Shown here: positions 29,201 to 40,250 of the stretch, one piece after another
Layout: every line of letters begins with the position of its first letter
How positions within the stretch are numbered: the first letter of the stretch is position 1
Assembly: GCF_047663525.1 (NCBI RefSeq)
Contig: NC_092604.1
Span: 11,643,501 to 11,707,500 of the forward strand
DNA length: 64,000 nucleotides
DNA from: Anas platyrhynchos
Lineage: Eukaryota > Chordata > Aves > Anseriformes > Anatidae
Direction of reading: 5' to 3'
The notes under the pieces: generated by a model
What the model was told of the DNA's origin: nothing
The model's input: the letters and a program-made list of their open reading frames with translations, nothing else
Database searches by the model: none
Translations under genes and position numbers: made by a program

Positions 29201-32200
29201 CCCGGCTGCCTCCTTCCTCACAGCTGATCCCAGGTTGTGAGGCACTGGGATTCCTGCTCCGAACCCAGGGAAAGCAGGGGGGGAAGCAGGGGTGGTTTGG
29301 GACACAATGTGTGACTGATCCCCCTCCCCAGGGTGAGGCAGCGATCGCAGGCTTGGGACAGAGGCAGCTCAGTGAGTGCCGCAGGAACGATGCTGCTTTA
29401 ACTGGGCAGCCTTGGTCCCCAGCCCAAACACAAACAAATTCCACACCTTTTCTATTTTTATTTATTATTATTTTTTAACTCCCTGGTTATTTTTCCACTG
29501 CTGTCTGAGAAGCGTCTCTGTCTCCCCGGGGATGTCACAGCCACTTGCTGCCGCTGCCTGGCTGGACACGCGTCCCGCGTCCCCAGGCTCTGCCCTCCCC
29601 GGCTCCTCCGCCTGCAGGAGCCTGCAGAAAGTCTCCGAGTCAGCTGGAGGCGAGTAAATCATTCCTGACAGCTACATCTCTACAGGGCAGTTAGAATTAA
29701 TGTAACAATTTGGCGTTTAATGAAGCAACAACACGCCGGGCCGCGGAGAATAGCCGGGACCTGCTGCAGTCACATCGTAATCCCTCGGGGACCCAAACGG
29801 CAGAGCCTCCATCAGACGCCGACCTGTTCGGCTGCAAAAACGGCCGTGGGGGCGGCAAGGCTGGGCTCCAGCTGGGCTCCATCCAGACCCAGTGTTGGGT
29901 CCAGCAGCAGCGGCCCCGGGGACATGCGTGGGGCTTCGTCACCTGCACCCCTTTGGGGACCCCCCCAAGCACCAGGGTTATCGGGGAGCCCTCGTCCCGA
30001 GGGAGGTGGTGAGATGCCGAATCGATGCTGGTTGTGCAAAACGTGTCTGGGGAAGCTTGAGGGAAGAGGAGAGGAAATAAATCAGCCTTGGAGGTGCTGG
30101 CAGGACAGCGTGTTTTGCAAATGAACACCGTCTGGATGGGGTGCTGTGCACCCAGAGGTCTGATGCCCGCAGATGTTGCAGGTATTCCCTCTGTCTCCAC
30201 GATAAGTCCTCTGCAAAACACCATGTGAGGGAGGGAGGGGAACAAATGCAAATGGCTTTGGAGACAATCTCCTCTCCCCCATGTATATACATATGCTCTC
30301 AAAGCGTTGCAGTTTGCAGCAGCTTGGATGCTTTAAAATAAATCATGCAGGGCTTTTTTTTTTCTTTTCTTTTTCTTTTTTTCTCCTCGCTCCTAAATGA
30401 AACCATAGCACAAAACAACGTCCCCAAACTCTCAAAGCCCTCGGTGCTGGTTCTGCTCTCCGGGGCTGGCCAGCGTGTGTGTGGCCACAAACCTCCACGC
30501 GCTGCGTGGCGAAGTCTCACGGTCGCCGGCTTTAAGGGCTTGACAGGTTTATAAAGTGCTGAGTGTCCCGGAGGGACGGCGGCACTGTTTGCAGAGAAGA
30601 TGAAGCGTGCCATATCCAGCTGGTCTAACGAGGCAGCGGGAAATCTAAATTAATTCAGGAATCACTTCTGTTTTGCCGAGGGAGGATGTGGGTCTCAATC
30701 CACGGAAAGAGCACGTCGGGGGAATACTCATTAACGGCAGGCGTGGGGGTGCAGTGCCAGGCTCCCCCCTCTTACACCGGGGTAAATCAGGGGGCATTTA
30801 GCAGAGGTACAGAGCAGTGGGATGAAATGGGGCTGTGTCATATTTGGGGTGGGAGCCTGGTTCCCACCTGCAAGTGCTGATCCTCCCCAGCTTCTCTAAG
30901 GACAAACCCACCTCAACCACTGCCACCTGGGCTCTGCAGGTGAGGCTGGGGGCATTTAATCAATCCTGCTGCCTGTCCCCCTTCCCCTGGGCTGTGTCCT
31001 GCCGCTCCACCACATCCCTCCTGCAGCATGGGCTCAGCCTCGGTGCCTGTGTTGGATTTGGGCCTCAGCCTGCCCTCGGTGCTACAGGTCAGTGGGGGGC
31101 TGTGGGGCTTGTCCCAAGGGCACGGGTTGGGGCTGGTTTCACCTCTGAGTTGGGGTGCTTGGGCTTCCCTGGGGTCATCTTGGCCTTCACGTAGGCCATG
31201 GGCTGGGTGAGGTGTGACTTCTATCCAGGGAGAGGTTGGGTTCCATCTTGTGTCTCTCCTAACTGTAATGGAAGAGAAACAATGACACAAAGCTCAGCTC
31301 AGGTGATTCCAGTGGAGCATACAGGCCTGTCTTTGAACACAGCCTGGGTTTGATGGGCTGCAGTTGTTGAGTGGTTCCATTTTGTGAGGACACAAAATGT
31401 GGCTGATTTTCCTTCTGTGTGCCCCAACCTGAGCCAGGATTTAGTGGTTAGTGACTAACCGTCATTAGTTTTGCTCTCAAAAGTGGTTCCCCCCATTGCA
31501 AGGCAGAGGGCTGCAGGCAGCCTCCATACACAAGGCCTCAGCCTGTGGGGATGAGGCTCCAGTTGTTGAGTTTATCCTTTTGAATTGGCCCCACAGTAAA
31601 TGGGGTTTTTATGAGTGTGATTCAGCTGGGGCAGAGCCAGGCCCTGCTTCTGCTCCTTGCCACCAGCACCACTTGGCACGGCCTTCTCGTTTTCACTCTC
31701 TGAGTGTGGCCTCCTTGCTGTGCCCTGCTCCTGACAGGAGGCTTTCATGAGCTTCAAAATTAATTTTCCTGGAGTATCCTAATCATGCTGCTTGTTGAAA
31801 TGTTCCCCGTTATGCTCTTACTGGGACTTGGCTCTGGGGGATAAGATTGTTCTGATGAAGCTGCCCGATATGGCAAAATTAAAACTTATTCTGGTTTTAA
31901 TTTGTACTAATCATACACTCAGAAATAAAGAATTGGTCCCCCAAGTGTTTTTCTGGACTAGAGGACCAGACTCATTTATTTGCACGGATTAATATGCTGC
32001 CTGCTAATTGTGGGATGCCGACATTAGCTGTGCTGCAGCAACAGGGCCACAGGACTGTGGTGGCTCGATCTGGAGGCACAACAGGAGCCCAGACCCATCA
32101 GAACAGATTTGTGCAGGTTTTGTTATCACTGGATTTGCCAACAGGACAATCATCATTTTCAGGGGAAAGAATAATAATAAAAAAAACCCTTGTGTTAGTT

Positions 32201-32260
32201 GAAGCATCTCATTAACTCAGGAGCACTAATTGGATACGCTTTGATCAGATGGGGTATTTC
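26260..32260. other. LHX3 downstream flank, no protein-coding gene recognised
   Basis: Alternating GC-rich anonymous sequence and AT-rich islands. Frames on both strands overlap each other and look like chance. A palindromic TGTGTGTACACACA lies at about 26741-26754, and T-rich runs occur near 28842-28858 and 30353-30380. Islands at 29640-29800 and 30600-30760 contain homeodomain-type words. No RNA gene or mobile element is recognised. Confidence 0.65.
29640..29800 (+). promoter_or_regulatory. Candidate conserved non-coding element downstream of LHX3
   Basis: Contains AGAATTAATGTAACAATTTG, TTTAATGAAGC and a TAATCC core (29778-29783, PITX/OTX-type) in mixed AT/CpG sequence. In mammals LHX3 pituitary and neural enhancers lie 3' of the gene and use PITX and LIM-homeodomain input. 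This is motif evidence only. Confidence 0.28.
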
Positions 32261-32273
32261 TTTCACCCTTTGG

Positions 32274-32280
32274 TATAAAA
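32274..32280 (+). promoter_or_regulatory. Isolated strong TATA box (GGTATAAAAGGG)
   Basis: TATAAAA flanked by GG on both sides, as in strong core promoters, with an ATG at 32361 about 80 bases on (83-codon frame of unknown relation). No gene is recognised downstream before the CR1 at 32855. It may be chance or the promoter of an uncharacterised transcript. Confidence 0.25.
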
Positions 32281-32854
32281 GGGAGGGTTATGTCCTCTGT
32301 GTGAGATGCACTGCTCAGACCAAGCAGAGCACTGCAGGCTCCTGCATTTCCCCATGACCCATGGCACTCACAGAAGCTGCTACTGAAATATCAAAGCTCA
32401 GAGCTTTGCAGCTGGTGTTTGGTATTGGGACTGCCTCAGGTGTGCAGCCCGAAAGGGGTCCCTGTGCCTCAAAGGGGACTGGGGGCAGTAGATCCAGGTG
32501 CGAGGTGATTCTGTACCCGTGTGTGTCTGAGCCCCTGCTTCTCCTGCAGGCACAGCACAGCTGGAAGGCGATCGCTCCTGCAGCTCCGTGGGCTGGCGTG
32601 CTCCTGCCATAAATATTGTATCAGGGCATGCAGGGATCGAGTTGCAGCACAGGGAGCCCCGGTAGGGTTGTGGCAGAGGGCAGGGAGACGTGGCTGGGGG
32701 CTGATGAAGGCCCGGAGCCAGCACCTGCCTCCCCAGGGAGATGCTTTCCTTCCCAGCAAAAGGACCTGAGTGATCGTCCTCCAGCAGGGCATGGGGAGAG
32801 GGAAAACCGCCCAGACCCCAATGCTTTCAAAGGTGTCTCTGTCCCTGTCTGAGT

Positions 32855-33890
32855 ACAATGGTGAATGGGGCTGCGTCAGGCTGGCGGGCGGTCACCAGTG
32901 GGGTCCCTCAAGGCTCCATTTTAGGGCCGGTACTTTTCAATATTTTTATAAACGATCTGGATGTAGGAATAGAAGGCATTTTGAGCAAGTTTGCTGATGA
33001 CACCAAACTTGGAGGAGTTGTGGACTCAAATGAGGGTGGAAAGGCCTTGCAGAGGGATCTGGATAGGTTGGAGAGCTGGGCGATCGCCAACCGCATGAAG
33101 TTCAATAAGAGCAAGTGCCGGGTCCTGCACCTGGGACGGGGAAACCCTGGCTGCACGTACAGACTGGGCGATGAGACGCTGGAGAGCAGCCTAGAAGAGA
33201 GGGATCTGGGGGTCGTGGTAGACAGCAAGTTGAATATGAGCCAGCAGTGTGCCCTGGCAGCCAGGAGGGCCAACCGTGTCCTGGGGTGCATCAAGCACGG
33301 CATCGCTAGTAGGTCGAGGGAGGTGATTGTCCCGCTCTACTCTGCGCTGGTGCGGCCTCACCTCGAGTACTGTGTGCAGTTCTGGGCACCACAGTATAAA
33401 AAGGACATGAAACTGTTGGAGAGTGTCCAGAGGAGGGCTACGAAGATGGTGAAAGGCCTGGAGGGGAAGACGTACGAGGAACGGCTGAGGGCACTGGGCC
33501 TGTTCAGCCTGGAGAAGAGGAGGCTGAGGGGAGACCTCATCGCAGTCTACAACTTCCTCGTAAGGGGGTGTCGAGAGGCAGGAGACCTTTTCTCCATTAA
33601 CACCAGCGACAGGACCCGCGGGAATGGAGTTAAGCTGAGGCAGGGGAAGTTTAGGCTGGACATCAGGAAGGGGTTCTTCACAGAGAGAGTGGTTCCACAC
33701 TGGAACAGGCTCCCCAGGGAAGTGGTCACTGCACCGAGCCTGACTGAATTTAAGAAGAGATTGGACTGTGCACTTAGTCACATGGTCTGAACTTGGGTAG
33801 ACCTGTGCGGTGTCAAGAGTTGGACTTGATGATCCTTAAGGGTCCCTTCCAACTCAGGATATTCTATGATTCTACGATTCTATGATTCTA
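32855..33890 (+). mobile_element. CR1 LINE, 5'-truncated, with open 310-codon RT C-terminal frame
   Basis: The frame 32858-33790 reads [20 protein letters not shown], then the FADDTKLGG catalytic motif, the CR1 thumb region ([20 protein letters not shown]), [10 protein letters not shown] and [10 protein letters not shown], all diagnostic of CR1 ORF2. The 3' tail has TTGGACTTGATGATCC, CCCTTCCAACTCAGGATATT and terminal ATTCTATG/ATTCTACG octamers. Only about 1 kb of a roughly 4.5-kb element is present, and the frame has no stop before its natural end. The ATG at 32858 is an accident of the truncation point and the piece cannot retrotranspose alone. It is a retrotransposon, not a host gene. Confidence 0.96.
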
Positions 33891-36800
33891 CAAGAACATG
33901 CCCAATGTGGGGAGAGGCTTTGCGAAACTGCAGGTCTTAGGGTATCACCTCCATGGGCAGAGCCATGACCCAGCCTGCTGCTCCAGGCTATGTTGTGCAG
34001 GAGGCATTTCTGAAAGGTTTCTCTGCTCCCTGTGTGCATTCAGTGGGTTGGAAAGCAAAGCCAGGCGTTCGTTATCTCAGGTATTCTTCAGCTGTCACAG
34101 ACAGACCTGGAGCCTGAGGGCAGCTACAGGCCCCGAGCTCAAATCCAGCGCTGAAAAGCAGAGCTAAAAACACATACGCTTGAGGTAGAAAGATGCTGGT
34201 GCTAAAAAAAATAGCTGTAGGTTGCCTTAGCTGTGTTTTGGGGAGCTGTGTCACCTCCCACAGATCAGTCGTGCTAATGAGAAGCCTCGCTCTGAAGTCA
34301 CCTCGCCTCCATTAATTAAAGCTGCTTTGCGTGAGGCAGGGAAGAGGAATTGAGGAAGGGCTCTTGATGCAGTTACGCTTCCCATAGATGCTGCTGGTAT
34401 CCATTATGGCCCGTGAAAGCCTTGTCAACATTTTTCCAAGGAAGAGTGAAAATGTAAATAACTTTAAAATGATTCAATGTCACTGTGGTATGGAAAAAGG
34501 TCATGCTGCTGGAGACCATTTATCTTTTTGCCTATTTAAAGAGCTTTTTTCCTATTACATTTTTTTAAATTAATGTTTTTAAACATTACCCAAAGTAATG
34601 TTAACAATAATGGGGCTTATGGGATTGATCATTAGGCAGGCTGGGATTTAAATTGGAAAAGATTTGTTTTAGGTAGTTGCTGGGGTTGTTTAACAGACTT
34701 CTTAATTTATTGCTTATAAAAAAATGTTTGTGTGGTATAATGAAAAGACAAAAACAGAACCTGAGTTCCTAAGAAGATATGAGGGTAAGGTATTCCTTGG
34801 GAGGGAGTTTGGGTGATGGAAGCAGAGCTCACGTGCATGTGAATGTTATAGTACGCACATCTGAGGGAAGCCCATGGGGACAGAGTTTATTTGCAGATTA
34901 AGGGCTGGAGGGAAGATGGGGTGGAGACGTTTCCCGTTCACCCTGTGCAGTGCTGCTCCTTGCTGCAATAAAGACATTCGGACCACTGTGCTCAGGTGTC
35001 TGTCCAGTGTCCTGGCCAGCTAGGGCACAAATGAGTGTTTGGGGGATGCCTTTACCTGTCAAGCATCAGTGTGAGTGCAAAGCTCTGCATGGACACAAGA
35101 TGAGGTCCCTGCAGGACTCCTCTCCCCTGAGCCACTTCTGACTGCAAAATCCAGCAATGCTGGTAAAAGGCAGCTCTCCTGCACGGGAGGAATTTCAGCA
35201 GGACTGAACCTTGGTTTGGGGAAGGGAGAAAATAGCTGTGCTCTTACCAGAAACACTTGGCCTGCTGAGATGTACTTGCATTTTTCACCTCTGTTGCCCC
35301 TGCTACATCAAGTGTGAGGGAGCAGGGGATGCCACAGCTGGTGCTTTGCATGTAATTTTCACCCTCTTGTTAATGACCTTGCAGGGATTAGCATGGCCTT
35401 CTCCATATGCCAGTAGATTATGTCTGTTGGCAGCTGCTACTACTGGAGCAAAATGGGATAGTTTTCATTAGGAGTGCTTGACACGAGGTTGCCCTGGGTG
35501 TCGTCAATCCTAAACTGTCAGTGCCTCTGAATAAAGCCGTGTGCAGATGTGATTTATTGGACGTGCTGCTGCTTTGCTGAAAATGTGGCATTTCCAAGTC
35601 AGCAAGGTCTTGCAGGAGAAGTGTGAAAGGGACCTTCCTGCTCGTCCTCACCCACCCCTCCACCCTACCCGGAGTCTCTGTGGCTCTTCACTGGTGCTGG
35701 GCAGAAAATCTGCCCTGAAATGAGTGAGCGATGCAGGGACTTGCATGAAATAACCCCTTCTGCTGTGCAGTTGCTCACTAGCAAGTACTTGTTTGTGCTC
35801 AGTGAGTGAGATGGTGCATTTAGTGACAGCTTTAACTTGCAAATGTGTTCTGAACCTGTGTTGCTATCCTACTTGCGGGGAGAGAGGGAGGGGAAGCAGA
35901 GTCTCAATCCCTCTGAAAAATGACTTGACCTTGAAATGATTTTATTTTGAAGATTCATAAAATATTCAGATTGATCCCCATAAATCTCACCCTCCTAATC
36001 CAAGCGGTGCAGGGGAAAGCTGGCTGTCAGCACGGCCTCATTCCTACAGCTGAATCGGGGCATGCCCTGCGCCTGCAGGACACCCTTCTGGGGGCTGGGG
36101 TGGACACGGCTCACCTCTGGGGTATGTTTTTGGGGTCAGCATTTCCTCTGGGAGTAGAGCTTCCCTTGGACATGTGCAGGTGCCCTGGGATTGCACTGTC
36201 CCTGCAGACCCCACATGGGAAGGATTGGTGGGCACAAGGGTGATGGAGGGAGCCCCTTGTTGCTGCTGGCAGGGCTGTGCCCCCCTCAGGAACAGGGTTG
36301 TGCCCCCCGGCTGTGCCAGGCACGCTGCAGGGGAGGGGGCTGGAGCATGGGGGAGGCAGGCAGGGTGTTGGGGCTGGGGGCAAAGCTGTCACCCACCTGC
36401 TGGGGACGAGGGGGGGAGGATGCTGCCGAGGCTTCCCTGCTCCCTTTGACCTGGGAGGAACCGGGCTGTCTGTGCTCTGCAAGGTTATTAATCCTCTGTT
36501 TATCCTGTTTTAAAATAAGCAGTTTAAAGGAGGCTGCCAAAGATGATAGGCCACAAATCCGTGTCATTCTTTTGATTTGCAGCAGCAAAGCCAACCCCTG
36601 CCTCTATCACAGCGAGTGCCTGCGCTCCACAGCCCTGGGCAGCTCCCACCCAGCTCCCCAGCAGCAGAACCACTCTGGGCAGCACTCAGAAGGGCCTGAG
36701 ACCATCACAGGTAGTTTCTGGGCAGTGAGTCCGGAGTCATTGGTGTGTATTGAGGGCCCCTGTCTGCTGCTGGTGTGGCTTTATTGAATATCAGGCTTGG

Positions 36801-36899
36801 TAAGGGACTGGCTGCTGAGAGTCCTGAAGCTCTTTGCCCTGCTTGGCTTCATGTGTCCGCTCTCAAAACCAAGAGCAACACCAGGCAGAGCAACTTCTC

Positions 36900-37110
36900 T
36901 GCAGTCTAACTACTTAATGACTCTTTTTCCGAGTTCAATAACCACCAATTAATTATTTAAAGCATGCCAGAGGAGGATTAACAGCCACGTAATATACTAG
37001 GTATGATTTATCTTCAATAAATATGTCCCTTGTAATCAATGGGTAATTATTCCATGTGCAATAGTTCTGATTAGATCTAAATTAATAGTGCATGTGGGAG
37101 ATTGGATTTA
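36900..37110 (+). promoter_or_regulatory. Candidate conserved non-coding element
   Basis: A block of AT-rich, non-repetitive sequence with ACCACCAATTAATTATTTAA, GTAATCAATGGGTAATTATT and TCTAAATTAATAGTGCATG words between GC-richer anonymous DNA. Its density of homeodomain cores is typical of developmental enhancers. There is no direct evidence of function. Confidence 0.25.
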
Positions 37111-39959
37111 AAAGTGGTAAAGTCATGTTAAGTGAATTTTGCTTATCACTTGCAGTACAAAAGCTGGTGTTTGTAACAGCAGCAGGGCTGGGCAGCCCAA
37201 ATGCCCAACAGACACTGGGGGAAAAAACAAATCCCAACCTGATAAAAACCTCAAGTTTGAATCAAACTGATTAATTGTCCCATAGCGGTCTGAAAACATT
37301 CACATGTTGTCTGCAGGCAAAGCTTCTGCTTCCTGGGGGCTGAGAGGATGCCTCTGTGCCAGCCGTAGGAGCTGGGTACCAGGGGCTGGTGCCCAGGGCA
37401 CTTCTGGTCGGAGGAAGACCCCAAGGAGTGCTGAAAGGGTGTGGGCAGGGGATGATGAATGAGGAGGAGGGGGGAAAAAGGAAGGAAGAATAGAGAATGT
37501 GAAAAGGAGTGCGTGAACTCTGGCTGCAGTAGCGTTACCCCCCAGATGGGGCTGACTTCTGCTTGCAGCAGGAGGAATAAAGCAGCACCAGCAGTTAGAG
37601 GCAGGACCCACAAAGCTGGTTCTTGGGGGGGAGAGATGTAAAATGAGCTAATGATGGTTCTAGAAAGCCCAGGAGGTAATTAGAACAGTATCTTTGTCAT
37701 ATGTAAAAGCTAAACTGTGGTGTAAGTAGATGGAGTAAAAAGTAAATTGCAGCTATTTCCTTGTGCACTACAGCACCAGGTGCATGAATTTTAGGGTCCA
37801 GGTGAGACAACCTGCTGTCCTCATTTCTGGAAACGGCCCTGTGCACTCCTGCCCAGTGCCCTGCTGACCTGCAGCTACACCTAAAGTTCCCTGAGCAGCA
37901 CTGCAGGCACTTTATTTACCCCAGCTGCAAATTCCCAGCTCGAGGAGGGCACGTCTAAATTAGAAAGAATTGATATGAAAACAGCTTTAACACATGGGTC
38001 GTCAACACCTATTAAATACACGATGTGGTTTTTGGCTTTCCGGGCACTGGGATCGCAGTCTCGTGCAGGATGACATCAAGCCACAGCCACCTCCCTGCCA
38101 TAGCACCTGGGGATGGTGTTTCTCCTGTCCCAGAAGTCAGCCCATGACATCCACCTATTAAAACCTCCAAGGCACACCGTTTCTGCAGTTAAGTTGTATC
38201 AGGAATGAAAACTTTTTGATAGAGCATTAGGGTGAGGAAAAATCAGAGCTCCCAGAGCTACCTCATGTGGGCCAGCTCTGGGGGCCTGCAGAGAGCCATA
38301 CCCTGCTTAGCAGGTGCAGTGGAGCTTCCTAAAACACCCAGGGACCCTCAAATCTGCCAGGATGCTCTTGATTCCTGACTGGACTTTTCTTAATGAGGTG
38401 CAAGTTGAACCACAAGACACTAAAAAGCAATTGCATTAAATCAAGAACTACATTTGACTTTATGGATTGTTTATGAGATCTTTCTTTTATTAATTCTTTA
38501 TCCTTTAATATTATAAAGGATTTGTGTCCACAATAAATAATGTAAAGTTAAATTACATCCTCTTTGGCTTAAAATTTTAATATTCCTATTGCCCATCTCC
38601 ATAAAGAAATTGTATTTGAGGTCATTGCATATGTACAGCTGCAGTCATAACCCTAATGGAATTACTATTCAAGCACAGGCGAGATTAGTATGAACGCCAA
38701 GAAACTACCCGTCTGTCAGGGGAAAAGGTAAAAGTTCAGAGTTCAGCTTGCATCCAAATTATTTATCTCCTAATAACTTAATAGATTGAATATATTACTT
38801 GTCAGTGACCTTGATGTACAACAATAAAGACCCCTTGGTTGTGTCAGAAAATATATGGGACTATAATAAGTAGTACTTATGTACTGGAATAAAAACATAT
38901 TCTTTATGGTAATGAAGTCTCTTCCCACAAGGACACCACAAGGGCATGGAGCTGTGTAAACATAAACACCAGGCTGCATTTGAGTGTGACCGGGCAGTGC
39001 TGCTCCCCAGCATCAGTGGAGGAGGTGCAGGTTTAGGATGCTGTGGAGTGCAGTGGTTCACTCCCCACGAGTGGCAGGCAGTGGCTTCTGCCCTCTGCCC
39101 CGTCCAGGCACAGATCACACCCTGCATCTCCTCTTGCAACCGCTTTATACAGAGTGAGTCCCTTGCTTTCTCCAGAGTCCCACTGGCTTCATGTTGTGCC
39201 TCTAATTATTTCCATTCTGGATCTCCCAGGTATATAAAAAGAATCCTTTAAATTAGAGTTCAGGATCAAAGGCAATGCTGCGAATAGGCATGGTGTAAAC
39301 ATGCCTAAAAAACAGGAAGGCAATTTCCCTGAGTGCCTCGGTCTCTGTAGCAGTGCCACACAATGTCTCTATTTCTTTCTATGTCTATTTTTCAAGGCTT
39401 CACATTATCTAAAGGGGAAAACAAAAAGCTCTCGAAGGATATTGTTCTTTAATAAGGCTTATGATTATGGATTTTTTTCTACCTCAGCCAGTACAGAATC
39501 ACCATTAATATACTCAAATGGAACAAGTCTCTCCCCTTTAATAGGTCATTTTAATCATATATTTAAAGTTTTGCTTGGTCAGATGGCAGAGGAGGGTGAG
39601 AGGGAAGAGGCAGGAAAAAGTGAAATTATTTGACCCATCTGATGTTTCCTGGTCAACCTTCCTGGTGTGCTCACACTGGGTGCAGCTGTGGCTGGCTCTG
39701 GCACCCTCTGGCTGTGGTTCTCCTCGCCTCCTGCGCGCTCTACACCCAGCAGGGCTGTGATGCCCAAGCCTGGACACTGATCCTAGAAAGCAACGAGGCA
39801 CCCCATGGTGTTCCTGAGGTCCTTGAAGTGCCAAATCCTCCTTCCCTCCTCCATCAGCAGGGCTGGGTGCAGGGCTGAGCCTCCAGCCCTCTCCCTGCAA
39901 GCGCAGCACCCAGGGAAGCCCCCTGGAGCTGGCATCGGTGCTGCCGTGCTCCTGCTCCC

Positions 39960-40250
39960 CCGGCACTTATCCCAGCAGCCTCACGTTTTTGATTGTATTT
40001 ATGGCCACTTAATCTGTGCTAGCAGCCAGGATCAAATATATCTCCAAGTATTGATCAGCTTTAGGCTGATAGAAGTTCAAGCTCATGAGGTCTCGGTCTT
40101 TGACCCTCAAATAGGATATGAATCTCAATCCAATAGACTGATATTCACACACAGTCGCTGCCCAGGGTTGCAGGCTGCAAGGGAAAAATCAATGAAGAGT
40201 GCTAATGATTCACAATTTATAGAGCAGCTGCCATTTTAATATTAGAATAA
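39960..40250 (+). promoter_or_regulatory. Candidate conserved non-coding element
   Basis: About 290 bases of balanced, non-repetitive sequence with words such as GATTGTATTTATGGCC, TATTGATCAGC, AAAATCAATGAAG and GCTAATGATTC, ending in an AT-rich tail. It contrasts with the GC-rich, repeat-like sequence before it. Confidence 0.25.

Noticed and set aside
32858..33790. 310-codon frame as a host gene
   Set aside because: It is the C-terminal part of CR1 reverse transcriptase with a CR1 3' tail. The ATG results from the truncation point.
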